A stretch of 64,000 nt of DNA from Adineta ricciae (lineage: Eukaryota; Rotifera; Eurotatoria; Adinetida; Adinetidae). Shown here piece by piece: positions 11,039 to 23,100 of the stretch (positions are counted from its first letter, which is position 1; every line of letters begins with the position of its first letter). Below the pieces are notes generated by a model that did no database searches, had not been told where the DNA came from, and saw nothing but the letters and a program-made list of their open reading frames with translations. Where the stretch lies: contig CAJNOJ010000242.1 of assembly GCA_905250025.1 (NCBI GenBank), positions 1 to 64,000 on the forward strand, read 5' to 3'. The position numbers and the translations under genes were made by a program.

Positions 11039-14000
11039 AGTAACGTTTGTTATAGAATGTTTCAAATATCTAAAATTGAATGAAATAGAACGTTGCTAAA
11101 CGTACCTACTCGTAAAACATTTGTGAAAAGCTAAATGCTTCTATATGCTGAGAGAGTATGTCATAATATTCTATCGATAGAGAAAAAACCCACAAACAAA
11201 TGTATTTTTTTTCCTTTTCTCCAACAGAAAAGAAACGATAGAATATAAAAATACGAAGTCTATTTATATCTACCATGCTTTCTGATCTCCGCTGAAAAGT
11301 ATATTTTGAAACTTCGTTTATTTACCTTAAGTGGAAAACATAAAAGAACAAGAGAATTAGTCATCAGAGAAGATATATCTATGTGTATTTACGCAAAAGG
11401 ATCGAAGTTTGACTTAGTGTTATCCTATGTGTGTATGGCGTAGTAAAGATACATGTACATCACATTACATTGGCATTTTTATATTTTAACATGTCAGTTA
11501 AGCAAATTATTGTATACGAATCCGATGATCTAGATCAGATAATTGGCCACAGAAGCGACCAGTCCCTTAGCATTCTCGGTAGTAGAATCCGTCTTGCTCA
11601 ATGTTGTAGCGAATTTCTAACTTTTTTCAGAAATTCACGGTGCACTCTTCGTCACAAGGGAACATTATTTAAAACTTTATCATCTAAATCAGTATCTAGG
11701 TCATCGTAACAGTGCTATGTTGGACTATAATACAAGTTTGTTGTTCTTTCAAAATAAAAACTTGCGAATTATTTCCACTTCATCCATTACTACAGAGCAA
11801 ACATAACCAATAGAGAACAGAAAAGGTGTTTTTCATATGATATATCAATTATAAATGAAGTATATCTATTTTCGAAGAAAATCCCAATATAAATACCTTC
11901 TCAAAACTATAATCAGTATACAGAAAAAGACATAGTTGAAAAACGGATGATGAGAAACTTTACATGACCATTCAAATATCATGCAGTATCAGACACAAGT
12001 GTAGGATGACTATATCGCTCATAAGTAATGCTGTATTCCTTCTTCAATCTACATTTTTCAAAAGACATACCAAAGCCGATTCAAAGATAATACTTTACAA
12101 AAACTTTGAAAATTGATCTTAGTCCTCCTGTGCTCTTTTACGCACTAAAATAGCAATTTACGCTTCTGTAAAATGATTTTCTCGGTTTTAAGCTTACTTG
12201 ATAGAAAAATACTGACAGTATGTTAGTTTTTTATTTAGAATTATTAATACAAAATGAAATCTTAATCTGGAAAATGAAAATATGGAAAGATACTAAATAA
12301 CAGACGGATATTTCCGATTCATAATCTAATCGGTCGAATCACATAGCATCACAACTGGATAGTCCAATTAATAAACGTCTCGAAGCAGATTGGGGATGAA
12401 TATACATTTAAAATGGTGTATGAGTCTTAGATTATATTCAAAAATTTAATTTGCTCTCGTACTTAGTATTATGTTAAATACTAATGAAATTGTATTGAAG
12501 ACTTAAAATGAGATGAAATAGGAGAAATGAGTTTCATTTCAGAATATACAACAACTCTATGTTCATGATAGATGAGAAGTGTTCCTTTAAACCCCACACT
12601 ATCAAAATACTGCACTGCATTTTTAAATTCTTATGTGTGGGTAAAAAAGGACCCATGTTGGAAGGATTAGGATTAAATAAGCTAGTTTGTTCACATTATA
12701 AAGACTCCATACGTGAAATTCGTTATCAAATTCGATGGCTATTTATTTATATTTGAAAAAGATACAAACAGAAAGAAAATTAACTAAGCGAAAGTATTCT
12801 AATGTTAGCGTAAATGAAGAAAACGCATTAAACATCGATAGCTGTGACATAGGCATGAGTTCATTTGATCAATCACCACATGCAGTATCTCATGCTCTGT
12901 TTGAATATCTGTGGACACATTTGCGTGAACATAAAATATCGAGTAAGAGTTTGCAAAGACGCTGTTTTCTGTACTAGCGTTGATTCTTGCAAGTTCCCAT
13001 GATTTGCGCTTCGTTAGTTATCAGGCAACAGATTGTTTTCCGATCGTCGCACTACATATATTCCAAAGAGGATCGCTTATTCAATCGGATAAGTGGTTTG
13101 ATACATAATTATATTTCATTTGATTGTCCACTCGAATATCATGTCGTTAATACAATCGAAAGAATCAAAATACTTCTCAAGAAAGATGGCTTAAGTCATT
13201 TGCAAGCAAACTGAAAAGCATTAGAGTCTACTAGAGAAGTTGCCGAATTCATATTTCATTACCTGTCTTTGAAACAAATATTAATAAATGCATTTTAATT
13301 TTGGTTCTATAGTCATCGAATGTTTGAAGTATATTTGTATCAAATCGATATTCGAATTCTTTTAAGTTACAACTCAATAATAGATAGAAAGCATTTGTGT
13401 TGAATAGTAACAGTGCATCGTACATGCAAGACACTTTCAGTTACTTTTCTTACTATATGTTATGAACGATTCTTCTGAAGTCTATTTTATCATCGGCTTA
13501 GCAACAACCTGCGTTTTGTGAATCTGTTGAGCACTAAAACTGAAAAGTCTCTCAAAAAAATATCTCAGGTACAATAAAACCAGAGTACCATGATTGAATG
13601 TGTCATGATGATTCATTTCAACACAACGACATGTGCAACCGGTAAGGTAGTTCATAGTTTCAGGATGAGAATTTGCCGTTTCGCAGCAAATCGATGAAAA
13701 AAAACCAGCGAAGTCGTCGATCAGACGTTTTACCTAGAAGTTTTCATACAAAAGCTCTTAGTATATTTGTCATTATAAGATGGCGTCCTTTTTATAACAA
13801 GAAAGAATCTTACACTAGATAAACCTATGATCATTAACAATTTCTTTGTTCGTAATTTTCTTCTTCCATGTCCATTCAATTTTAATTATACTCTCGCTCC
13901 CCTTTTATTTAACGGACGTCTAGTTTTAGAATTTATTAATAATTCTGTGATTAGCTGTTCATGATTTTTTCCCTTGATTGAACGTAACTCGAACTTTCCC

Positions 14001-14482
14001 AGCGGCGATCACCATTGAAGCAAAATGTTAAATAACTTCCTGCTAAGATTTTATCGAAAATGAAAGCATTACCATTTCATGTTTTTGTAATTTAATATTA
14101 CCATTGAAATGAATAAAAACTTAGTGGCAAACGGCAGAGAGGAAGAAAGGAATATTAGTATCGACTTAGACGTTTCTTTTCTCGGTCTGAATAGCCGTCT
14201 TTAGTTATATTTTTTAATCAAGGTTATAAGACAAAATAGAAAACATGCGTCTTTTCGTTTAGAAAAAAGGCCAACGAAAAGATCGATCTTTTGTTTTCTC
14301 TCTCGTATTCGAAGCGATGCGAAAGGTAATTTAATACTAATTGTATGACGTATATTGTAATAAGACAACAACATTCTTTATTTTGCATACACACACACAC
14401 ACATAATATATATAAAGAGCGAGAACGAACGAATACACAACACGCATCATGAGAGAAAAAGAAATAGTAAAATTTGCACGGC
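11039..14482. other. Intergenic stretch, no supported gene
   Basis: This 3.4-kb AT-rich stretch lies upstream of the RNF213-like gene. Only short open frames are present. Those at 12559-13214 (+) follow one another in three frames and might be a decayed gene, but I recognise no domain. A probable 5' UTR intron of the RNF213-like gene (GTACGT...TTTTAG) lies at about 11072-11109. A short (CA)n run and a TA-rich tract lie near 14388-14415. Confidence 0.5.
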
Positions 14483-15013
14483 TCACTGGGGAACAGCTCC
14501 ATGTTCGAGTAATACTTCGTGTCCATCGTGTGTAACATGTGCTGCTGCATTTGGATCATCAGCTAGTTTAATTAAATCGACTATTTCGGCTTTTTCATAG
14601 GGTATTTCTAGGAAACTATCACTCTGTTTTAACGATGGCGATCGAGCAGGCGAAGATTCTTTTCCAATAGCAGTTGGCGCAAAAGCATGATTTGACGACG
14701 CTTCATCAGTATCTGGTGTCGACGGTTGTTGTAATGGATCATTGGAAAGATCAGTAACAGGTGTATTTAAGATAATTGATGACGGATCGGCATCGATGGA
14801 GAAGCGTTTAGCGACTGGATGTGAAGGATGATGACGATCGAAACTGGATTGTTGTGAAAGGATTTTGGTTAATTTTTTTGTTGCAGTACGATTTGTCGGA
14901 GGAATAGAAGCGTTCGGAGGTGTTGAAGTAGTTGGCGATGATTGAGTATCACTCGTTGATTTGTCTTCAGGAATGATTAATTTAGGTGTTGCAGAAGAAG
15001 ACGAAGATGCCAT
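14483..15013 (-). CDS. Ser/Thr/Pro-rich protein of unknown function (176 aa)
   Basis: This is a single-exon frame starting at ATG 15013, immediately preceded in frame by TAA, which fixes the start. The N-terminal half is low-complexity and probably disordered (MASSSSSATP, then Ser/Thr/Pro/Asn-rich). Several stretches look like phosphorylation sites (RFSID, SPARSPS). The last 45 residues are more ordered and acidic, containing EIVDLIKLADDP and HDGHEVLLEHG. There is no signal peptide, membrane segment or family I recognise. The codon usage and regular protein composition argue that it is real. About 1.7 kb of pyrimidine-rich DNA (on its own strand) lies upstream and could be 5' UTR or promoter. 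Confidence 0.55.
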   Translation of the reverse strand: MASSSSSATPKLIIPEDKSTSDTQSSPTTSTPPNASIPPTNRTATKKLTKILSQQSSFDRHHPSHPVAKRFSIDADPSSIILNTPVTDLSNDPLQQPSTPDTDEASSNHAFAPTAIGKESSPARSPSLKQSDSFLEIPYEKAEIVDLIKLADDPNAAAHVTHDGHEVLLEHGAVPQ

Positions 15014-16774
15014 TTAAGCTATTCGTCTAGAAAAACATCGAGAAAATATTTCAGTTGTGTTATAAGAAAGAGTAAAGAAGATAGTTTTAGGTATAAACCA
15101 TCTATTCAATCGTTGGATAGGTCTACTTTAACCGATGGATGAATGCAAAGCACAAAAAAGGACGACGAAGTAGACAAAGAAAAAGGAGAAAACCTCTTAA
15201 AACATAACAACTACTTCTTCTTTTCTCGGAGCTTTTTGTAAGCGAACTGTAATGAAATAGTACTATGCTTATTTGTATAGAACAAAGAAGTAAACAAGCA
15301 ATCCACTATAATATGAAAAAACCAATATTACAAGACACTTTGGTTTGATTTTACCTGTTCTGATGTAACTTATTTTACATATAGATGTTAGTGAACAAGT
15401 AAACGAGAAAAACAGACGCCAAAAGAGACGGGGAGAGAGAGTGTGGGAGACAGCAAAACGACAACGTTAGTATTCTTTAGAAATGACGTGTGCACATGTA
15501 TATGCAAGTCATAAAGAGAACATGAAGGAAAAAAGAGAAGGACGATGATGGATGACGACAACAAGGGATTGAAAAAGAGAAAGAACAAGGGAAAAGAGAT
15601 GAAAGAGAGAGAGAGAAGAAGAAAACGCGTGAGTAGAGAAAAAATAATACAATAATGATAATGAGAACACATTCGAAGGACCGCCGACGAGAATCGCTGT
15701 TCTTCGAAGCAGTTTTTCTTCTCTTCTCTTCCCTTTGCTTTTCTCTCTCACTGACGAGAAGAATATTTTAGTGAAGAAAATGAGCAATAAACGAAGGAGA
15801 AAAAATATCATTACGAAGAAAAAGAAAATGCAAGATGTATGCAGATGATGTGTACATGAACTCATTCATGAACGTAATTGATAAAGAAAAGACAATAGCT
15901 TAAGCTTTTTCAATTAGTCAACATGTCATTCTCGTTTGTTCAAACGAGAGAAACAATCGTGAAAAAGCACAAATGAACTACTAAATCAAACTAGTGATGT
16001 AGTTTCTGCGAAGGATAAGTCCTTACTTGCCAATTTCCTTTGCCTAGTATATATTTAGGAAAAGAAACGTAATAACTTGAGTTAACGAAAAAAAGTCACC
16101 GAAGAGAAGACGAGTTGATTGATTTATACGTCTAACGACATGACGGACGCGCCGACAAGTCTGAAGGAGATAGAAAAAAACTCATTGAATTAACACGTTA
16201 GATATGACAGGAAAAAAGAAGAAAAAGAAATGTTCGATGTTAAAAAAATAACGGTGCACTCCCATCCAACTTTATCTCTTCTACAGGGATTAACAATCAT
16301 TGCCAACGACAAAGTAAATCCATATATTCTTTCTCGTTTATTGCATTCATAATTTAGATGAATTAGTACAATGGCCTCGGCATTGATGATAATAAATCTC
16401 GATTAGAGTACTTTTATGCTTAACTAAAACTTCTAACAAGAAAACAAGTTCATTGGGCTGTTGTTTTATTTGGCACGACTACTTGAAGAATTTTTTCTTA
16501 TAATCTACTCAACTGAATGAATGAATCTATTTCCTCCTTTTCTTTTTCACTTACTACGCACAATAAGTGAGAACACGAGAACTGTGATGTGATGAATCAT
16601 CGTTGTACATGATTGGAGACTAACAGGAACCATTGAAATGTAAGACGAGCAATGATGATGAACATACGAAAGAGAGGTTTTGCGAAACAACATGAAGAAA
16701 TGTTAGGCAAAAATGGCGATTTGAAAAGCAGTGAAATAAAATCAAACTTGAAAAGAAATATTTTCTGATCAGTT
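15014..16774. other. Intergenic region between divergent genes
   Basis: Purine-rich on the plus strand, especially 15500-15860 and 16140-16240, with GAGA-type simple repeats. It separates the minus-strand gene at 14483-15013 from the plus-strand ZSWIM2-like gene. The long open frames here are low-complexity artefacts of the GA/CT bias. Confidence 0.6.
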
Positions 16775-19123
16775 ATGTCACGTAGTTTGCCTTATCGTCT
16801 TGAATGTCCGGAAAAGTGCCTGCAGGCTCAAGATGAAGCACTCAATACCACATTTTTCATTCTAAGACAAACAGGTCCCACAGCTTTTGTTATTAAAGAA
16901 GATGACGAACGGATGTTCAAAGTAGTTCTAATGGAATTCCATTGACATTTTTCGAGTGTTAATATTTTATTGGATAGGTATTTCTGGGCGATCAACATCA
17001 ATGTACTTGTAATGCATTCCAACGCGATCGCGAAGTATGTAAACATCTTTGTTGGCTTCTGCTGAAACGATTTCGTGTGCCAAGAACTAATCCAAGTAAA
17101 GATTTTGACGTTGAATAATACCTTGTTAAGGTTGTCTATATAAATATTTCTAGTATTATGGCAAAAAGGTCTTGTTGAGCGTGAAATCAATGAGCTGCTA
17201 CGTGGGTCCATCCGAGACGAGGCTGGTCAACGAAATAAAACCCAATCCAATCAAAAATCTAAAGTAAACTCATTGTTAATTACTCTGAAAGTCATAAAAT
17301 CTGTGTTAGTCAACCCACCGGCATTATTTCACTAATTCTTATTTCCTTTCAATCCACCAGAACGCGTTTTCCGGTTGTACTGATGACAGCGCATGTTTGT
17401 TCTTAATAATTCGAATAACATCATGTCTCAAAAGACCGGCACAATCCTTTGATAGTTCATCAACATTTAATGTAGTGTAATGAATAGTTTCTTTTATTGT
17501 AGGTTGACTCAAATGAAAACAATGATGAAGGTGAAGTTGAACAACGACCAATTGGCGAGAATGACGTATGTCCCATATGTCAAGAAGAATTCCTAGTTAA
17601 GAAACTACCAATCACTTATTGCCGGTTTGATTGAGGAGAATATTCGATTTGAAAGCGTATATAAATGATATTCATAGACATGGCTGTGGAAATAATGTTC
17701 ATGTTAAATGTATGAAAGTTTGGCTTGATCATCAGATCTCAACAGGTGAAAAAACAGTCAAATGTCCACTATGCCGAGAGACGTTCGGAACGCCCGAACA
17801 GTTAAAACAAGAGTTTCGGTAAGAAAGGAGTGTTTGTTTCGTTGCATGAGAGGAATTTGATTGGATTGTAGAACAAGTGGTGCTCAACAAGCGGAAAAAT
17901 CTTGCATTCATTTGGGTTATTCGTGCCATCGTTGTCGAGCATGTCCAATTTCAGGAAAATGTTATAAATGTACTACATGCACAGATTTTTATCTTTGTCA
18001 AACATGTTTCAATTCCAATTTTCACAATGAACATCAGTTCGATTATCGAGAAGTAAGCGAAGAACACATCTAAGCAAAAGATCGAAGTTCATCTGGATTT
18101 AGAAATCATTTCAACGATGGAAATTAGCCATACGAGAACATTTAACTGCATTACCGAACGCATTGCATCAAATGTTGGCAACGAGAGATATCACAGAACA
18201 TGACTATGATATTCTTCTTCAACTTGAAAAGTAAGCGAAAACGAAACAAATTGTCTATGAAATATTTTTCTTCTTGAATAACTTTTAAGTGCACAGAGTG
18301 CGGCAATCATGGGTATACCAGAACATGTGGTTAAGTCAATGCCCACCGAGCGTGTGCATGATCGAAGTCGTTTGTTACAGCATGGAGAACAGTGCCGTCT
18401 ATGCTTGAGACCTTATCAGCTTGGAGAACGTGTTCGTCGTTTACCATGTCGACATAAATTTCATATTGATTGTATTGGTAAGTTTTGAGAGGGAAAATTC
18501 TTTGTTTATTTTTCTTTTCCAACGAATTTGATTCTTCTAGATGGCTGGCTTTTACACAGTCATCCAACATGTCCTATTGATGGCCAACTTGTATGGAGTG
18601 CTGAAAGAGAAGTTGAACAAAGAGAGGCTAAGCGGTAGTTGATAGTTGCAATGGAAACAGGAAGTTTTTTTCTATCAATCTTCTTTGAAATTGTAGTTCG
18701 GCTCCTGTTGCAAACCGACAAGCGTCAAAACAAATTCCGCCATCAATCTCCTCTGGTTCATCATTACTCTCAGTCGAGATGGGTTTGTCTGTAACTCCGT
18801 ATCAAGTCCGATCAGTTAATATGCCTAATAATTCCGAGCTGAATCAACGTTTTCGACGACTTCACATGCGTGCCCCACTTCGTCCATTGATAACAACGGC
18901 CACGAATGCATTTTCACCTCAACTTGAAATCAATGCTCGTAGTTTAGGAGTTCGACCAACGTTTTCTCACGAACTTGAACGACAGTCATCCCTTTCGTCA
19001 GTCCCTACACTCGTTCAAGAAGAAGTTCGACGAGTCAACATTGAATTCGATCAGGATTATACTCTACCGAGTACTATTGTCGGTCGTCGATTACTCGAAC
19101 GCAGACGTTCCAATGCTAAATAA
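16775..19123 (+). CDS. ZSWIM2: ZSWIM2-like E3 ubiquitin ligase (SWIM, RING, ZZ, RING)
   Basis: ZSWIM2 (MEX) is an E3 ligase that in mammals is testis-enriched and linked to death-receptor apoptosis. Ten exons: 16775-16921, 16978-17095, 17154-17263, 17503-17624, 17678-17818, 17872-18052, 18103-18230, 18290-18477, 18541-18634, 18697-19123, giving about 551 aa. Domains in order: a SWIM finger (CTCNAF...VCKHLC), the conserved LVEREINELLRG linker, a first RING (CPIC...CRHGCGNNVH...CPLC), a ZZ finger (CHRC...CYKCTTC...LCQTC), and a second RING (CRLC...CRHKFH...CPID). The tail is Ser- and Arg-rich with no domain. The order matches the vertebrate protein. Introns are 44-63 nt except the third (239 nt). 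All key Cys and His residues that I could check are present. Confidence 0.92.
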
Positions 19124-19299
19124 TCATCTTTGCTCACGCTCGTGCTTCAGTGTATAGAGTCGATTTCTTTGTTTATTTCGTTATTAATTTTATTTTTTAA
19201 TTTTGCATTTGATTTTCAAAAATATATGAAAAAAACATTTCCACTGCGAATCTCCGAAAATAGACTGATCTATTTATTCGTACTTTCACATATGCGACT

Positions 19300-19829
19300 T
19301 TATGGTTTCAATTGTAAGTAGCCTGTGTTAACATAATCATGACATTTAGCACGAGCTTCATCAGCGTCCTTGGATTCGCTACCAGCTTGTCGGCCGATTT
19401 CATTGTTTTTCAAGTCCATTTCACGCTCAGCTAATGGTCCAGTGGTATTGTTATCTTCATGAAGATCAGCAATCTTCTTGGCTGAGGTGCGACCAACGCT
19501 CAATGTCATTAAAGCATTCCAGTAGCAATGACGAAAAGCATCACCAATTCCGTTATGTAATGTATCAGTTGGGTAACTTTCACGAGCAGCAGCAGCGGCA
19601 TTATCAGCATCGGTTTTAGCTTTAGCACAGGCAAATGGACCAACAAGGAATAAGCATTTGATCGCTTCGGTCGTTGTCGATCTATGGATAAAAACGAATA
19701 TTGGAAGCGAAAAAAATCATTGAACCTTTACCCTCGTGGTTCACCCCAGACTTTATCGACGACGGGTGTACTGGGTGCAGCTTGGGTGGCAGCGATGGCA
19801 AGAAGGGCAAGGAGTATGATTGATTGCAT
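19300..19829 (-). CDS. Small secreted protein with DAFRH/WNA-type (DUF6973-like) domain
   Basis: Two exons, 19829-19732 and 19681-19300, joined in frame (G|GA codon), giving about 159 aa. The N-terminus is a clear signal peptide (MQSIILLALLAIAATQA) with probable cleavage after TQA. The mature part contains NGIGDAFRHCYWNALM, then AKKIADLHED and MDLKNNEIGR. That spacing of D, R, H, W, N, H, D and N resembles a family known mainly from bacteria (DUF6973-type), whose activity is not established to my knowledge; His and Asp could bind metal or catalyse. An Ala run precedes the domain. The gene is convergent with ZSWIM2, 176 nt away. The family assignment is from memory of the motif. Confidence 0.75.
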
Positions 19830-20139
19830 TACTGTTCTTTTCGTGTTTGGAAAGAAGATTGTGAAATCAATAAGCCTCTGCGAACTGATTTTATATGGTA
19901 TTTCTGTCTAAATTCATATTTAATCAGAGCTTTCGATAATGTACGTAAAATACGTAATCTGATATGAGATTTAATTAACAAAGATTAGCGTGTTTTTTCA
20001 TTCCGAAAGTGAAAACAGGTTGTCCGAAGGAAGAATGTGAATGTCTCCGATGATAGATAGCTGCACAGTAGCTAAACATTTATTTCTTTGATAAATAATT
20101 TTATACACAGAGAGGAAAAAAACGAAACAAAACGAGCCA
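19830..20139. other. Short intergenic region
   Basis: About 310 bp between the start of the secreted-protein gene (19829, minus strand) and the end of VIRMA (20140, minus strand). It must hold the promoter of the former and the 3' UTR of the latter. I see no distinct element. Confidence 0.5.
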
Positions 20140-23100
20140 TCAATGAAATCCACTTGAATCATACCGACCAAAATGACTTCGATACCTAAGAAAAGAACAG
20201 AAATTGCAAAAATGATCGAACGCAAGAGAATAACCTACCGAAGCGGATCGAATGGCATACCCATTGGATAATAATCATAAGGACGTTCATCGGGAAGTTC
20301 ATCCCCCATGAAATAAGGTGGTGGAAAGTCCATTTCAAATGCACTAAAGTATTCAACAAACTTTATATCTCTCTAAACAAAGTCAAAGACTTACGGATAA
20401 CGTGAAGGGGGCGAATAACCATAGGGTAAACGCTCGCGAAGACTAAAACCTGATCAAGAACAAAAAAAAAAGTCAATTTATCAATCGAAACGATCAAACG
20501 GTTTACTTGGATAACCAAGATTGCTTGTTGAAAATGGATATCGATGATTAGATGAAGAACTAGTTCGAAAATTAGGTGCACTACCTCGACGAGACCATCG
20601 ATCCTAAATACACAAGCAAAGTTCGGATCAATTTTCAACTTTCCCCCGTATTCTCTCTCTCTCTCGCTTACCCGCTCGGATCCTCCATCACTCGACGATT
20701 GCATTGCCGAAAGCAAATCATTGTCATTGCCATTATTTCCTCCATTATTGTTATTGTCACTATTATTATTCGAGGATGATGATGAACTTGCACCATTATT
20801 TCCATTGGTATTCTCATTGAATTGTTTCTCGAACTCATCCACGTGCATTGAAGGTGGTCGACTTGTATTTAATGGTCGATTACGAAAATGATCGATACGT
20901 CGCATGCCCATTGGCGGGGCTTGTGGATTAACATTACCCGGTCGGATATTACGACGATTGTTACCGCGCATCGGTGCACTCCATGGTATTCGACTTTTCG
21001 ACATACTTGTGGTGATGATTGATGTGTCGACATTTGGCGCAGGTTCGACTGTGACTGCACGTTTCTTTGGAGATGATCTGAAAAAGGAAGATCCAAAGTG
21101 AATTTTGGGAAAGAAATCAAATGAAACTATTTACTTTCGTTTTTTCGCGATTTTGTTGATAATTTCTTTTTTATATTCTTCAAAAAAGTTGAACGCTCCA
21201 CAATATTTCCCAATAAAATCTTCGAGATCACACTTCACCTGCAGAAAATCAAAGAAATTTTGCCAAGAAATATCTTGATTTTTCCTTACTTTTTCATTCG
21301 TTTCATCCGGATTCGTTGTCGAGTCATCTTGACCGTAATCCACATCATCCAACAATGACGGTGATGGTATTCCAAGCCAGTACAATTCCGAACTTCGTTG
21401 ATCATCCGTATATTCATTGACAACTGTATAGATAAGTCGATTTCGAAACTGAATATCAATCGATTCAGATTTGGGAAGATGAATATCATTCTTTGACGAG
21501 AATTCTACTACATGATGACGAGAGTCAATTAGTCCGTTTTCTTTATCTTTAATCAACAAACCTTTTTCGTTACCATTTGTTTTAAGTGATTGAATAATTC
21601 CATTTGCTCGTTCGAGAATTTTTTGTAATGTTTGTAAACATTGTTGGTCCTCTTCATTTTGTTCTAAGCCATCGGGATTCTCATTTGATGCTTGTTTATG
21701 CTCGTTACCCGAGGAATCCTGTGATAAAGAGCGGTTCGATACAGAACTCGTTTGAATGCTAATCTTACGTCATTAACAACCGCATTGATTAGATCAATGA
21801 ATTTCTCTAGTTGACTTTCATTCTCGGCAGAAACAGCTAGTAATTCACAAAAGAATGAAGCTGGTAGGAACTGCGTTCGAACAAAACTAAATCAGACAGA
21901 AGAAAAGCAATTGAGTGAAAATGTGATATCATGGAGTTCATACGATGACTCGGGAATTTGTTCTATTGTCATAATTCGTTGAAGAAATATCATTGTAGCT
22001 GAAACAGCTTCAAGATAATCAGGTTGTTCTTTGTCGAATCGAAGATCGAATTCAGCGATCAACGTGCAAAATGCTTCTTTGTTCTGTGTCAAAGCTCTGA
22101 AATATCAAACTTAGGAAAAAAAAGGTTGTTTTTAGTTTTGCTTTACATTCGAATCATTTGTAAACCAAAGTCATGTTCAGCAAGTGAGATCATTGTTCGA
22201 ATACCCATGGTTGTTTGCGTCCATGTCTGTTGCTGTTTTGTTGATGATAACAACCGAAGAATATTCGATAGAATATCCGACAAAAGCTCTTGATTAGGTA
22301 AAGCATTGGCAAGCATTTGTAGAGAATTTTCCGTAGACTTCGTTGATGAAAGTGACAGATTTGCATCACATAATGTCTGAATGATCGACTGAAAGAGCAA
22401 AAACGAATCGATATACATTGTTTTCATTCAACAAACCATGGTCGCTTCTTGACAAAGACATGTTTCGTTTGATTCTGCTCTTGTATGAAGGTATTTAATC
22501 ATATCATGGATGATATTTGTGTATTTTTCATCAGAAAAGTTTCTGTTGAACAAACAAAGTGAAATGAAAAAATGAGAGAAGATAAATAAACTTACAATAG
22601 TGCTAACAGTGCACTTTTCCCTGACCGTGTGGCAGTAAGTGAAGCAATAAATGTTACTAAACGACCAGAATCACTTATTGATTGTTTCGATGCTTTTGCT
22701 GTTTCACTGTGATCATTTTTCCAAGTTGATATGAGCTCATCCATTAACGTCCTATAGAAACGATCTTCATAGAAAATGTATTTTGATTTTTCGAATTTAC
22801 TTCATGACAACTTTGGCCAATTTGGCCCCTAGATCAATTAACTGCATGCAAAAACGTCGAATAACTTCCTGCATGATTGAATTAGACGTATGGCAAAGTG
22901 ATTGAATAAGTCTCTGGAGTATATGATTAGTATCATGTGTCCAAACATAATGAAGTACTGCATGATACCGATGGAAATCATCTCTAAGAACATTTGTTTC
23001 GTTTTCTGTCAATGGCTAAAAGATACACATGGTCATAGCTGAAGACTTCTCTCTCGAATCTCAATACCTGTCGAACAGTCAGTGGTAGTGGGATTGGTAA

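Noticed and set aside
15388..15865. Two overlapping long minus-strand open frames rich in Leu, Phe and Ser
   Set aside because: They come from CT-rich DNA, overlap in different frames and have membrane-like low complexity only; no intron or domain logic.
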